Positions 38,024 to 48,434 of a stretch of DNA of 64,000 nt are shown here, in pieces. Below the pieces are notes generated by a model. That model worked only from the letters and a program-made list of their open reading frames with translations. It was not told the origin of the DNA and did not search any database. Position numbers and translations under genes: made by a program. Each line of letters opens with the position of its first letter. The first letter of the stretch is position 1. Source of the stretch: Tritrichomonas musculus (lineage: Eukaryota; Parabasalia; Tritrichomonadida; Tritrichomonadidae); assembly GCA_039105265.1 (NCBI GenBank), contig JAPFFF010000001.1, positions 7,440,001 to 7,504,000 of the forward strand, in the 5' to 3' direction.

Positions 38024-39139
38024 ATGAGTGAGGATTCGACTCCACAGGATACCGTTAAAGATTTTTTTGATTGGAGATATCATGCACGCGAATTTTATGA
38101 AAATATAACAATGTATGTTTTATCAGAGCATCCAGTCTCAATTAATTTTACAAACGAAACCGTTTGCGCAGAAGATTCATATGTATTTGGACTGATTTTA
38201 GGTCTATACGATGATAAAAAAGATTCATCATCAATATCTTTATTTAATATTTCATTTCCAAATAGAAATTCCATTTCGTTTAATAAAAGTCAACCAAACG
38301 AAAATTGGGGAAAAGTAAACAACGTAAGTAAATATACATATAAAGGTCGAATCAACACATCAAATACCAACTCAAATAATGATATTCTTGTTTCAATTGA
38401 TAACGATTTGATTTATATTGGACAATTTTCTGACACCAAGATCAATATTAATGATGACAAAGTAACTAAAATACGATTTATTCCTACTGAATCATCCGAA
38501 TTACTCTCTCATGAAGCCTTCCTTGTAACAGAAAATCGCCAAGTTCTACATTACAAAGGACCAAATTCACAGGCGAAACCAACTTCAATTCATCGTTTTA
38601 AGAAAGGAATAACTGACATTTCAATTGACCCTTACAACACACAAACCTGCCTTGTTTCTCATGGAACCAAAAAAATTAATTTACTTGATACACGCGATTC
38701 AGCAAGAACATCATTTAATTTAAAAGAATCAACTTCATCAATATCATTTTCTCCACATATCCCATTCATGTTTTCAACAGGATCTACTGGTGGTATTGTT
38801 GGATTTTACGATTCACGGTATACACAAGCTCCTATCTTTCAAATTACTGCTCATGATTCAATTGTTTCATCGGTTATTTGGTCTCCACATCAACGAGATA
38901 TTGTAGCTTCAAGTTCTGATGATGCAGGAATTGCCCTTTGGTCAGTTACCGAAGCTAAAGAAAAAAGAGACGGAGATCCAATTGCTGTTTTTGCTCATAA
39001 TGGACATTTAACTCCAATAACTTCATTCGATTGGTGTAAAGACATTTCTTGGACGCTTGCAAGTGTTTCACAAGATAATTTGCTTGAAGTTTGGTCAATA
39101 GCACCATATCAAATAGACGATTATTATTATCCAAAGTGA
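38024..39139 (+). CDS. WD40 protein of the RBBP4/MSI1 histone-chaperone family
   Basis: 371 residues from ATG. Family members bind histone H4 and serve in CAF-1, HDAC, NuRF and PRC2 complexes. The N-terminal helix region (FFDWRYHAREFYENITMYVL) sits where RBBP4 has its histone-binding helix. The last blades match well: HDSIVSSVIWSPHQRDIVAS, SSDDAGIALWSV, then FAHNGHLTPITSFDWCKD and SVSQDNLLEVWSI, against RBBP4 HSAPIFQVQWSPH, GTDRRLNVWDL and GGHTAKISDFSW, SVSEDNIMQVW. A seven-blade propeller is expected. GRWD1-type proteins are a less likely alternative. Confidence 0.82.
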   Translation: MSEDSTPQDTVKDFFDWRYHAREFYENITMYVLSEHPVSINFTNETVCAEDSYVFGLILGLYDDKKDSSSISLFNISFPNRNSISFNKSQPNENWGKVNNVSKYTYKGRINTSNTNSNNDILVSIDNDLIYIGQFSDTKININDDKVTKIRFIPTESSELLSHEAFLVTENRQVLHYKGPNSQAKPTSIHRFKKGITDISIDPYNTQTCLVSHGTKKINLLDTRDSARTSFNLKESTSSISFSPHIPFMFSTGSTGGIVGFYDSRYTQAPIFQITAHDSIVSSVIWSPHQRDIVASSSDDAGIALWSVTEAKEKRDGDPIAVFAHNGHLTPITSFDWCKDISWTLASVSQDNLLEVWSIAPYQIDDYYYPK

Positions 39140-39782
39140 TATTTAGATTATTATATTTTGTAAAGTACTGATAATACATTTATACTATTTTACTTGTATT
39201 TTTTTTTTTAAATTCACGTAACATTTTTTTTATGACAATTACAAATGAAACAGCAATGATGACACACACACATATATACAATAAAAACGTTTATTAAATC
39301 GTAAGGCAACATTAATAAATCTAAATAATTGAATCAAATACTTTCAATACATAAAAAAATTTCGGAATAAATAAAAGAACATTTCTCGATAGAAATAGTT
39401 ATATTTACCTGTTATTTAATATACCTACTCATTTGCATCACTTTTTAATTGATTTTTTGTCATTATACTTTCATTTTTAATTCAAATTTGGAAAATATCA
39501 TATGATGTTCACAAATTTTGATATAAGTTTTTTATTTTTGCTCTTATCATAGAAAAACATTCAAATATGTTACCCAAAAAACTATTCAAATTACTTTTTA
39601 TACATTTTCATTTTATTAATAAATTGTACGTAAATTTTGTTTATTTCTTCATTAAATATCAAATAAAAAAATCAGAACTATCAGAAAAAAGTGGATTTTT
39701 CCTACCATATATCCTCACAACAACATATAAAATAACGGATGTTTATCGAATTCAATTAATAACATCCTATCATAGAAATCAA
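39140..39782. other. Spacer and open 5' stretch before a coiled-coil gene
   Basis: No separate gene. The sequence is open in frame from an ATG at 39567, but that part encodes a Phe/Ile/Tyr-rich stretch typical of translated AT-rich spacer. It has a short CA run near 39262-39272. The similar ATCATAGAAA occurs just before each of the two possible starts (about 39547 and 39770). Confidence 0.5.
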
Positions 39783-41285
39783 ATGAGTTCTCAACATCAA
39801 TCTAAAAACTCTGAAAACTCATCAAATCAAACTCGACGCTCAATTTATTTAAGCGCTCCAAATCGAAACTCAACTCAAGATAATTCACAAGCCAACAATC
39901 AAAGTGGAAATGATAATTCCGCTGTTCAAGAGGAAAAGACATTTCGTTATATCAAATATTTAAAAGAACAAAACCTTCAACTAAAGCAACAACTTGATAA
40001 AGAGAGACAAGTTTCTTCATTTAAAGTGAACGTTGACACTTCTATGCCTCGTGGCAACGATCAGCTTAAGCAAATTCAAGTTAATCAATTTCAAGTTCAG
40101 CTGGCATCCCTTCAAAATGAATTTAATCGTTATAAGTCTCAAAATGAAAGTCAATATAAAGAAAGGCTTGACCAAATTGAAAATTTATTAAGAGAAAAAC
40201 AACTCTTTATGGTTGAAAAAGAAAAAATGGCATGCAATAATAAATCATTAGCAGAACAAGTTAAAGAATTAAAACAAGCTACAGATAATTCCACACCTGA
40301 AGAAAAACGAAAACAAATTAAACAAGAAAATGACAAATTAAAAGATGAAAATAATCGAATTAAATCAGAAATAAAGAAAGCCCGCTCACAACGTGATAAA
40401 ACTATTGCAGAAAATGAAAAGCTTCAGAAAGAAATTAACCAACTTAAAAGTGAAAATAAGAAATTAAAACAGTCTAATCAAAAAGATGCTAATCAAGATA
40501 AACAATCAGAGAAGAAGTCATCTGAAAGAAAGACATCACCAACTCGAACAACTGAAAAAAATAAAATTAAGCCAAGATCATCATCTGTTTTACCTAAGGA
40601 AACATCGAAATCACACCAGAAAAGCAACGCTGATCATAAAAATGAGAATGAACCAATCAAGAAAAATAGACCTGAATCATCAATCGTCAAAACTCGAAGC
40701 ATTACTGATCCAAACAATTGTGCAACAAATCAAGATCAAGATCGCATCAATGATCTTCAAACACAAGTTCAAAATCTTTCACGTCAATTGAAAGATAAAA
40801 AAAATGCTGCAATAAATCAAGATCGAATCAATGATCTTCAGGCACAAGTTAAAGTTCTTTCTCATCAAGTCAAGAGCAAATCAGAAATGATAGATAAATT
40901 ACGTGCAAAAAATTCTGAAGAAAAGAAAAATTACGAGAAACTGAGATTAGAAAATGCAGAATTAAATAACAAATGCAACAAATATATAGATGAAACAAAT
41001 CTTTGTAATGCTACAATCATTAGACAAAAGAATAATCTTGATGACAAAGATAAAGAGATTGATTTGCTTCAAATGAAACAATCAAAAATTAAAAAGTTAA
41101 TAAAAGTTGTTTCTAATATCAAAAGTACTAATATTATCCTTCAAGAACGAAACAGAGAACTCGAACAGAGATTACGCGATTCAAATAATTCTGTTCCAAA
41201 TATAACAATTCATTTAAACGCTGATGACGAAGAACCAGATATTGATTTCGAAAAACTAGATTCTTTATTAGATGATCTCAAATAA
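39783..41285 (+). CDS. Long coiled-coil protein, unrecognised
   Basis: 500 residues from the ATG giving MSSQHQSKNSENSSNQTRRS. The frame is open 72 codons further up, to an ATG at 39567, but those codons look like spacer. If used, they would add a hydrophobic segment. A disordered Asn/Ser/Gln head is followed by coiled coil over about residues 55-260, a Lys/Ser-rich linker, then a second rod. The linker is followed by a short internal repeat: INDLQTQVQNLSRQLKDKKN recurs 31 residues later as INDLQAQVKVLSHQVKSKSE, each after NQD. The C-terminal end is acidic (DDEEPDIDFEKLDSLLDDL). Structural role inferred. Confidence 0.75.
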   Translation: MSSQHQSKNSENSSNQTRRSIYLSAPNRNSTQDNSQANNQSGNDNSAVQEEKTFRYIKYLKEQNLQLKQQLDKERQVSSFKVNVDTSMPRGNDQLKQIQVNQFQVQLASLQNEFNRYKSQNESQYKERLDQIENLLREKQLFMVEKEKMACNNKSLAEQVKELKQATDNSTPEEKRKQIKQENDKLKDENNRIKSEIKKARSQRDKTIAENEKLQKEINQLKSENKKLKQSNQKDANQDKQSEKKSSERKTSPTRTTEKNKIKPRSSSVLPKETSKSHQKSNADHKNENEPIKKNRPESSIVKTRSITDPNNCATNQDQDRINDLQTQVQNLSRQLKDKKNAAINQDRINDLQAQVKVLSHQVKSKSEMIDKLRAKNSEEKKNYEKLRLENAELNNKCNKYIDETNLCNATIIRQKNNLDDKDKEIDLLQMKQSKIKKLIKVVSNIKSTNIILQERNRELEQRLRDSNNSVPNITIHLNADDEEPDIDFEKLDSLLDDLK

Positions 41286-41750
41286 TTGTAATTTGACTAT
41301 CAAAAATACAATAATTGATACATAGGTTTTGAATAATAAATTCTATCAGATTTAGAAAAAAAAAAAAAAAAAAAAAAAAAAAGACGAATCTGATTTAATA
41401 TATTTTAAGCATATTAAACATTGTTATACTTTTTAATTTGGAAAACATTTTTTATATTCATTTGATTGAAATATATTTTTTTAAACATTTTATACATGAA
41501 AAACATGAGCAAAAAGTTAAAGAAAAAATAATCACAATGCATATTATTTTCTATCATTAATACTTCTTTGAATTTATGATTGTGCATAATGGCATGCTAG
41601 TAACATGAAAAAAATTATTAAGGAAGTAATTTAAAATAATCATGAGAAAGAAAGAGAAAGACAAAGAATTTGAAATGATGATGTGATTAAAATAATATTC
41701 AAAAATTATCGTATTCGTCAGAAATATTTCAAATAAATTCAAATATCATA
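41286..41750. other. Spacer with a poly(A) tract inside an inverted repeat
   Basis: No gene. It contains an A27 tract (listed separately) and AT-rich sequence leading to the quinone reductase promoter. Confidence 0.6.
41346..41394. repeat. A27 tract flanked by ATCAGATT/AATCTGAT
   Basis: 27 consecutive A residues (41356-41382) lie between ATCAGATT (41346-41353) and its exact inverted copy AATCTGAT (41387-41394). It is 61 bases after the stop of the upstream gene and could act as a 3'-end or nucleosome-excluding element, or be a decayed insertion. Confidence 0.6.
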
Positions 41751-41758
41751 TCATTTCC
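41751..41758 (+). promoter_or_regulatory. Initiator-like element
   Basis: TCATTTCC lies four bases before the ATG at 41763 and matches TCAYTH. Position and sequence fit the trichomonad initiator; use here is inferred. Confidence 0.45.
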
Positions 41759-41762
41759 TAAA

Positions 41763-42518
41763 ATGTTGATGAAAGTATTGATTTTAATTGCGCATGGATG
41801 CTTTGATGGAAAATCAAATGCGCATACGCTTGCTTTTGCAGCAGAAGAGTCATTGAAAAATGCAGGACACGAAGTCAGAGTAGTTGATCTAGTAAAAGCA
41901 GGATTTAATGTTACAGCATCAATGGACGATTTTAATCATGTCGAGCAAAAGCGCTCGCATTTTGATTATATGGAAAATGCAGCCGATTCGAAAAATTTGA
42001 AGCCAAATGTACTTGAACAACAAGAAAATATACGTTGGGCTACACATATTATAATTTGCGCACCAATTTGGTGGCATGGACTTCCATCATCTTATTATGC
42101 TTTCTTTGAGAGAGTTTTTACTACCAACTTTGGTTTTGATGATGAACATACACTTGCAAAAGGTTACTTTACAGATAAAAAAGTAATGCTAGCTGTAACA
42201 GCAGGAGGATCACAAGTTTATTACTCTCGCGCAAGCCATTTTCCTCTTGAAGCAACTTTGTACCCAGTTCATGTTGGTCATTTTTATTATGCAGGATGCC
42301 AAATTATGAGAACGCAAGCATTTTATGATGTTTATGATCAAATTCCCAACGAACAAATTGAAAAATGGAAGAAAGCTGTTCTTAACATTGATATTCGACC
42401 AATTCTCCCAATACAACCACGAGGGCATACTGAATCTGATATCGAAATATTTGCTAGACTTCCTGATTATACTCTTGATGATGCAATCAATGAGAAACCT
42501 AAACAAAAAGAATTATAA
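41763..42518 (+). CDS. Flavodoxin-fold NAD(P)H quinone reductase (MdaB-like)
   Basis: 251 residues from ATG (the Met at codon 3 is also possible). It belongs to the Flavodoxin_2 group of FMN/FAD-dependent NAD(P)H:quinone or azo reductases, which reduce quinones or oxygen and protect microaerophiles. The N-terminal strand and phosphate loop read KVLILIAHGCFDGKSNAHTL. The family block PIWWHGLPSSYYAFFERVFT, then GFDDEHTLAKGYFTDKKVML and TAGGSQ, is strongly MdaB/KefF-like. Such genes are typically bacterial and often transferred to anaerobic protists, so transfer is plausible, though codon use does not stand out by eye. Cytosolic; no targeting signal seen. Confidence 0.85.
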   Translation: MLMKVLILIAHGCFDGKSNAHTLAFAAEESLKNAGHEVRVVDLVKAGFNVTASMDDFNHVEQKRSHFDYMENAADSKNLKPNVLEQQENIRWATHIIICAPIWWHGLPSSYYAFFERVFTTNFGFDDEHTLAKGYFTDKKVMLAVTAGGSQVYYSRASHFPLEATLYPVHVGHFYYAGCQIMRTQAFYDVYDQIPNEQIEKWKKAVLNIDIRPILPIQPRGHTESDIEIFARLPDYTLDDAINEKPKQKEL

Positions 42519-42664
42519 TTCTTCAATTAAAATAGTAAATATTTAATATATAGAGATATTGATATTTATTTCATCAAATTTTATAAATCATTTGACATTT
42601 TGAAAAAGTTTACATATTTCTTTCAATTGTTTTAACGTAAGCAAGACAAAAATTCTATAAATAT

Positions 42665-43582
42665 ATGTCTGTTAATTCTAATTCTCGAAGGAGCTCACGC
42701 AAAAGTCGCTCCAGTGGTTCATCTCTGTCTGCATCCGAAGAGATTGATATTAAACAAATGTTAAAAATAGAAAAAAAATTTCCATATTTTGTAGATAAAA
42801 GTATGGAAGAGTTAGAACAAATGAAATCATTTTTATGTGAAAAGCAAGAATATGATAAATTTATTAATTTACAGACCTATATTGATTTTCGAAAAAAAGA
42901 AAATACATCTTACGTATTAGCTGTATTTAAAAAATGGCTGCAAGAAGGAATTAACGAAGCTGCGCAAAATTTTGATATCAATATTTCACAAATTAAAGAA
43001 CAGATTCAACTTCAAAAACAAGCAATTGCAAAAGATCATGAGCTTTTGTTATCTCAGATCAACAAAAATAAAATAAATGAAATTGAAAAACTAAATATTG
43101 AAAAATCTTCTGAAATTGACAGGGAAAAGAAACGTCAATCACCAGAGGTTCGAAATTTATTAAACCTTTCACAAAAATACGCCGTTGCTAACCAAACTGA
43201 ACTTGCCAAGAAAGCTAAAAAAGACGCATTATTGAAACAAAAAGCGCAATTCGAAAATAAACAACAACAAATTGAACTCAAATACATTCAATTTATTAAA
43301 AAAATTCAACAAAAACACAAGAATGATACAGAAGCAGCGAAAATGAAATATAACTCACAACTTACTACAATTAAAAGAGAATTGTTAAGCCAAACAGAAG
43401 AGCAAAAAAAGAAATTATCAGTTTTTGTACTTTTCTTGCAGCAAAGAGCAATTACAGAAGGCTCAAAAGAGCTCATTAAAAAAGAAAAGAAAACAACGCT
43501 TAAAAACGAAATTACAGATTACGTATATAATCATATTTTTGACATAGGAAAGGGTTTTCTATTTGAAGGAATTGAATCATAA
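42665..43582 (+). CDS. Coiled-coil protein, possible member of a three-gene family
   Basis: 305 residues from ATG with a Ser/Arg-rich head (SRRSSRKSRSSGSSLSASEE). The rest is helical. The arrangement resembles the genes at 57755 and 61869: a helical N-terminal module, a Trp-bearing helix, then a LLNLSQKYAVANQTELAKKA segment where the others have LLQLKQIEKNLAMTGEIDEA and LLESRNKEHILANNHQFEAA, then a coiled coil rich in Lys and Gln. It ends NHIFDIGKGFLFEGIES. Membership is less sure than for the other two. Cytoskeletal role inferred. Confidence 0.65.
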   Translation: MSVNSNSRRSSRKSRSSGSSLSASEEIDIKQMLKIEKKFPYFVDKSMEELEQMKSFLCEKQEYDKFINLQTYIDFRKKENTSYVLAVFKKWLQEGINEAAQNFDINISQIKEQIQLQKQAIAKDHELLLSQINKNKINEIEKLNIEKSSEIDREKKRQSPEVRNLLNLSQKYAVANQTELAKKAKKDALLKQKAQFENKQQQIELKYIQFIKKIQQKHKNDTEAAKMKYNSQLTTIKRELLSQTEEQKKKLSVFVLFLQQRAITEGSKELIKKEKKTTLKNEITDYVYNHIFDIGKGFLFEGIES

Positions 43583-44299
43583 TTCAAAATTTGAAAAACT
43601 TTTCTCAAAAACTGAGATTTTTTTTTTTTTTTTTTTATGAAATCATTCTACATAGGGAAAGATTTTTCATTATCGCTTGCCATTCCTTAATTCAAGTGAA
43701 AACAGATGCTTTATATATTTTATATTGAAAGTACTCCATTCTATAATTTTCTTGAACCTAATATTCTGTATAGCGCTTTTTTTGTATTTTTTCCGACAAA
43801 CCTATTCTCATAAATATTTTTAGGACAACGCATTGAACTACAATAGAATATTATTCTATTCGATTGATTATTATAATATATTTAAATATATATTCAAACT
43901 ATCATATGAAACCTGAAAATTTTCAAAAAAGGAAAAAAATAATTATGTATAACTAACTTCATCTTAATATATCTAAAATCCACTTTTTTCAATAAAATGA
44001 TATGATATTGTTTTTAATATCGTTTTATTTATTATTAAAATGCGAAGAATTTATTTTTATGACATGCTAATTATTTGAAAACCATTAATATATAAAATCA
44101 AATAATCTAATATCCTACCATTTTCATCATTATTTTTTTGATATACCATTTTTTAGAAAAAAATTATAATTATTGAATGATTGCAATGATAATGTTTTGC
44201 TTGTGGGTTTATATATTAATTTTTCTAATTTTTCTAAATTTTAATTTTAATTCAAAGAAAATTTATTTCTTCTTTCAAATAAATTAACAGAATACTAAA
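43583..44299. other. AT-rich spacer
   Basis: A T-run of about 19 lies near 43619-43637, shortly after the stop codon of the upstream gene. Nothing coding or structured is seen in the remaining 650 bases. Confidence 0.6.
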
Positions 44300-44309
44300 T
44301 CACTCATTA
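44300..44309 (+). promoter_or_regulatory. Two overlapping initiator-like elements
   Basis: TCACTCATTA immediately precedes the ATG at 44310 and contains both TCACTC and TCATTA, each fitting the trichomonad initiator TCAYTH. Use here is inferred. Confidence 0.45.
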
Positions 44310-47300
44310 ATGCAGAAACCTTCTGATTTTTCTCAAAATCGTTTGCTTTCACATACAATTCGGTTTCTGCATGGTGATAAAAGTAAATTCGATAATATTT
44401 TATCTCTTCTTGACACTACAAGTATCGAACATCTAGTATTAACGTTTTCTTTTCTCATCAATTGGCTTTCAAATCATTTAATGGATGAATCAATGATCGA
44501 TACATATGATGATGCTATCCAGTCAGTTTTTCAACTCGCTAGTCTTATATTGAAAAAAGTTCCTCCAGTAGTTTTTTACCATCGATTACCAGAAAATATT
44601 TTTGGAAGTTCAGATTGCTCTCATTGGCTTATAAATGAACTTTTAGAGCCCATTAAAAAACGTATTTTAAGACTACGATCTTACATTAATCCACATGATG
44701 CTTTTGATTTGATGTGTACAATCGAGCCAGTCTTTCATACAGATGAAAAAGAAAAAGATAAATCATCCAATAATGAAAATTATTTAAGAATTGAAAAAAA
44801 TGCAAATACAAATTTTGAAGCAATAATGTTTAAATATATGAAATGTTTGATTATGAATCGTATGCCTATCCAATATTTCAAAAAGTTCGAATCATTCCAG
44901 CGCTCTCGTTTAATACTTACAAATGTTATTATAGAAATACTGGAGGAATTGAACCAATCTAGAACCGCAACTCATGAAGAACTTTTATCTGCATTTTCAA
45001 GTATTTTTTTGTATATTTATGCATTTTCTTTTGATAATGAAATTGATGGCCAAGTTTTGTGTGAATATTTAAGATCTCGATCCTTTTTATCACCATTATG
45101 TTTAATTGCTTTAGTGAAATATATAATTTCATATTTATATTTATTCAATTTATTAGTCCCAAGTCAACCTATTAATGAGGACGCAAAAGATACCACAAAA
45201 AACGTTGAACTACAACCTTATACTTTTTTGGACATAACAAACGATAAAACGCTAAATATCTTAATTCAAGAACTACCAACGATTCTATCAAATTACTTTT
45301 TCCCCAAAACCATTAAAAAAGAAAACGAAATAAACGTGAATAATATTGAAATGCAATCGGAAGACAACAAATTTTATATTTACATGCATTTATCAAGCAT
45401 AGATCCAGGTCTCAAAATTAAGAAGATTTTTTTTAAAGCCAAAGAAAAACTTTTTAAACCTTGCCATGTTTACTCAATGGGGCTCCTTCTACTTCGATGT
45501 ATAATTATTTCTCTTCAACGTACGTTAGTTAACGTGGACGAAAAAGATTATATATCACCAACTTTTTCAACTTTTATTAAAAACGTTTTTGCAATTTTAG
45601 CAACAACTTTTCCAGAGCAATTAGCAACGAAATTTTTTGATGCTTCAATAACTGATTCAAAAATGATAACATCTACTCTTGGCGGAATTTTTTTACATCT
45701 TCTTCCAGTCGTCCTAAGAAATCCTACTCACGACAATTTAATTAAACATTGTCTTAGAGCGACAGACGATTCACCTAAGAATGGTAGAATATTAATAGCC
45801 AAATTACTTTTGAGTGATACACCAAAATCATCGCCTTCTGTAATTGATAAAATTAGGGAATCAAAAGATTTAATAACAATATTAAATTATATCGATGCTT
45901 TCACAAATTTCAATAGGCTCAGAAATTTCAAAGAAGCCATTTCAATTGAAAAAAGCAGATTGGATCTGCTTAATCAATTAATTATTGAAAGTAATTATAC
46001 AAATGATATTATTAACAAAAATGGAAAGAACTTCATATTTGGACCTTTTGATGCCATCTCTACAAAAGATCGGCAAATGAATAATTTGTCAAATTCTATA
46101 ATGAAGGCTTTCAAATCTACAAATAAAATGAATGCTATGAATGAGCTGATAATAAATTCTACTGATGAAGATCAGGCTTGGGTAATTTTAGCTTTCTCAT
46201 ATACTTCATTAATTGAAGATGAAAGTTTCTGTGAAACAATAGCTGAAATGGTTGCAAGTGAGCTTACTAAAAGTGGACAAAAACAAGCTTCGAGGGGAAA
46301 TAAGTTGAATCTATTAAAATCAGATCATTATTATGTCGTGGCTCAATCTCTTTTAGGCCGTCTTATTTCATTTTCTAAGATAAAGCCTGCGATCAAGATT
46401 TCACAAGCAATGGTTCCTTATTTGTCTAAGGATTTTGCTGCTCTTCATTATATAACTAAATTTTTATCGAAATATAGGTCAATGTGTCCAATTGGTGTTT
46501 TGGAGTCATTCTCCCATGTTGTTGCAAGTTTGCCTTGTGCAAGTGAATATTATGATCCAAATCGTAATCCAGAAGCAACATCGTTATCATTTAATGCTGC
46601 CAACTCAAATCATTCTAATCTGATTAATAAAGTTTTTTCAATAGCTCAAATGCTTGACGAATGCAGCTGTAAATTGATTCAGAATCCAGATGTTGTCATT
46701 CAAGAATATCAATCACCTTTCCAGCACGCAATGGCATTTGCTATATGTATCATCGCTCTGACAACATCGAATCAAAGTTCTGAAAATATTAGTAACATTT
46801 CTAATAGCGGCAACATTGGTAATACTACTGTTAGCGAAGTAGGAGATAACTCTTTAAATATGATTTCAAATTCATTTGATTTCGATTCTAATCAAGGTTC
46901 ATCATTTTATAATTCTTATATGGATTTCGGAAATTTCGATGCAGTTTCGAATTTCGATACTCCTACACCTACTGGATTCAACCCAGCTGCAACATTTGAT
47001 CCACCAACTCCAAAACCATCCTCAAATCCAAACGAAATTGTTCCCGAATCCATTACGAATGATATAGCTGAAGCTCTTTTGAGTCCTGCCAATTGCTTTA
47101 CTCGTGTTTGTATGAAACGTGAAACATATGTCAAATATTCAGCAATGGTAGCGGCATGTATGGATGATAACGTTGCAATAAAATATTGGGATTTAATTGT
47201 AAATGGACCCAACAACGAACTCCTCATTTATGCTGGTCAAATTTTCTTATTAAATGCTAATTTGAAAATTCTAGAATATGCTTGCCATTCACTAGCCAAA

Positions 47301-47639
47301 TATATAGTAAATTTCAATTCAAATTACAGCAATCCGGGAATGACTGATAACGATTTGAACATAAAAATCAACTTTTTCTTCAAAATTTTAATGCCTTCAG
47401 TTTGGCGAATTCAAGGTGATAAAAGATTGGGTCTTGTTCTTTTAGATGGAGTTTTGAAATCTGTGACAAAGAAGACTCCGAAAAAGCTCTTCAATACTAT
47501 TCTAGATATAATTTCATATGTTTATTTGAAACTTGAACTTTTTAAAGAAAGAAATATAATTTTAAACTCGGCTATTAAAGCTGGCTATTTACCTGAAATG
47601 GTATTATTACTTCAATCTATATTACCAACTACCCCATAA
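44310..47639 (+). CDS. Large helical protein, unrecognised
   Basis: 1109 residues from ATG (MQKPSDFSQNRLLSHTIRFL). Nearly all helical with alternating hydrophobic and polar helices (HLVLTFSFLINWLSNHLMDE; ILDIISYVYLKLELFKERNI), the texture of a HEAT/ARM-type solenoid. A low-complexity Asn/Ser/Phe-Asp segment (about residues 825-905) interrupts it. No membrane spans, signal peptide or catalytic motif. Candidates include a nuclear transport or scaffold solenoid, but no family-specific motif lets me choose. Confidence 0.75.
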   Translation: MQKPSDFSQNRLLSHTIRFLHGDKSKFDNILSLLDTTSIEHLVLTFSFLINWLSNHLMDESMIDTYDDAIQSVFQLASLILKKVPPVVFYHRLPENIFGSSDCSHWLINELLEPIKKRILRLRSYINPHDAFDLMCTIEPVFHTDEKEKDKSSNNENYLRIEKNANTNFEAIMFKYMKCLIMNRMPIQYFKKFESFQRSRLILTNVIIEILEELNQSRTATHEELLSAFSSIFLYIYAFSFDNEIDGQVLCEYLRSRSFLSPLCLIALVKYIISYLYLFNLLVPSQPINEDAKDTTKNVELQPYTFLDITNDKTLNILIQELPTILSNYFFPKTIKKENEINVNNIEMQSEDNKFYIYMHLSSIDPGLKIKKIFFKAKEKLFKPCHVYSMGLLLLRCIIISLQRTLVNVDEKDYISPTFSTFIKNVFAILATTFPEQLATKFFDASITDSKMITSTLGGIFLHLLPVVLRNPTHDNLIKHCLRATDDSPKNGRILIAKLLLSDTPKSSPSVIDKIRESKDLITILNYIDAFTNFNRLRNFKEAISIEKSRLDLLNQLIIESNYTNDIINKNGKNFIFGPFDAISTKDRQMNNLSNSIMKAFKSTNKMNAMNELIINSTDEDQAWVILAFSYTSLIEDESFCETIAEMVASELTKSGQKQASRGNKLNLLKSDHYYVVAQSLLGRLISFSKIKPAIKISQAMVPYLSKDFAALHYITKFLSKYRSMCPIGVLESFSHVVASLPCASEYYDPNRNPEATSLSFNAANSNHSNLINKVFSIAQMLDECSCKLIQNPDVVIQEYQSPFQHAMAFAICIIALTTSNQSSENISNISNSGNIGNTTVSEVGDNSLNMISNSFDFDSNQGSSFYNSYMDFGNFDAVSNFDTPTPTGFNPAATFDPPTPKPSSNPNEIVPESITNDIAEALLSPANCFTRVCMKRETYVKYSAMVAACMDDNVAIKYWDLIVNGPNNELLIYAGQIFLLNANLKILEYACHSLAKYIVNFNSNYSNPGMTDNDLNIKINFFFKILMPSVWRIQGDKRLGLVLLDGVLKSVTKKTPKKLFNTILDIISYVYLKLELFKERNIILNSAIKAGYLPEMVLLLQSILPTTP

Positions 47640-47860
47640 TACGGTTCAATACAAATTAATTTATTTAACAGATTTGTTTAAATTATTGTATGTATTTCTT
47701 TGAACAACCAAATTTATGATACTACCTTTATTAATATTTTTTTTTTTATTTTTAATATTAACTTCATGTGATTTGAATATTTTTTATATAAAAAAAAATA
47801 CTAACTATTATCTTTTTTTTTATAAACATATTTTATTTTATACAAATTCATGCTTCTTTC

Positions 47861-48184
47861 CTATTTATTTGGAATAAGAGAATGCCTGAAGGTACCGGAT
47901 TCGTCAACGTTTACAACATACTTATATTCTGGTGGATTCCATCCTGTATTTTCAGGTTTGGGAGCAAGTTCTATAAAAGAAATTTGGTTACGTTTAAAAA
48001 ATTCATCATTTTGGTTAACAGGATAGCTTCCTTGTTTATTATGAAGAGCACTAACATACATCATAGGATGGGCTAGAATTGGCCCATTTTTTCTCATCTC
48101 GTTTAATAATTCTTCAACTTCATCAGTTTCATCTTGCACGGTTGTCTGATTATCTTTTTCGATATTACTCTGAGTTTCATCCAT
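47861..48184 (-). CDS. Small conserved-looking protein, unrecognised
   Basis: 107 residues from ATG. An acidic Gln/Thr/Glu head (MDETQSNIEKDNQTTVQDET) is followed by VEELLNEMRKNGPILAHPMM and a compact end ENTGWNPPEYKYVVNVDESG. The amino-acid mix, with Trp, Pro, Gly and His, is not that of translated spacer, so I take it as a real small gene. No family assigned. The 5' side opens into the 4.8-kb gene-free region. Confidence 0.6.
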   Translation of the reverse strand: MDETQSNIEKDNQTTVQDETDEVEELLNEMRKNGPILAHPMMYVSALHNKQGSYPVNQNDEFFKRNQISFIELAPKPENTGWNPPEYKYVVNVDESGTFRHSLIPNK

Positions 48185-48375
48185 ATGTTTTTAATAACGC
48201 TTTGAAAAATTCTATTAAAATATTAATTCAAGGATATCTTTTTAAAAAAAGCAATTTTCTTCATTATTTTTATATTTTTATATAAAATATATTTTAAAAT
48301 TTTAAAATGTAAAATACTTTAATTTTATATCAGATTATCTATCAAAAGCATTTGAAGTAGACCTTGAAAGCGGTA

Positions 48376-48434
48376 CCTACCCGACCCCTTTTGACAGGTC
48401 CTTCTTGGGTAGGGTCACTTTTTACCTGGGTAGG
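48376..48434. other. GC-rich nested hairpin, possible structured RNA or element end
   Basis: In strongly AT-rich surroundings, CCTACCC (48376-48382) directly followed by GACCC (48383-48387) pairs with GGGTC (48412-48416) and GGGTAGG (48428-48434), giving two nested stems. A second GGGTAGGG copy (48407-48414) overlaps. Less AT-rich sequence continues to about 48500. It could be a small non-coding RNA gene or the terminus of a mobile element; no partner terminus was found in the window. Confidence 0.35.

Noticed and set aside
39567-39782. N-terminal hydrophobic extension of the coiled-coil gene
   Set aside because: Phe/Ile/Tyr-rich residues look like translated spacer; kept only as an alternative start.
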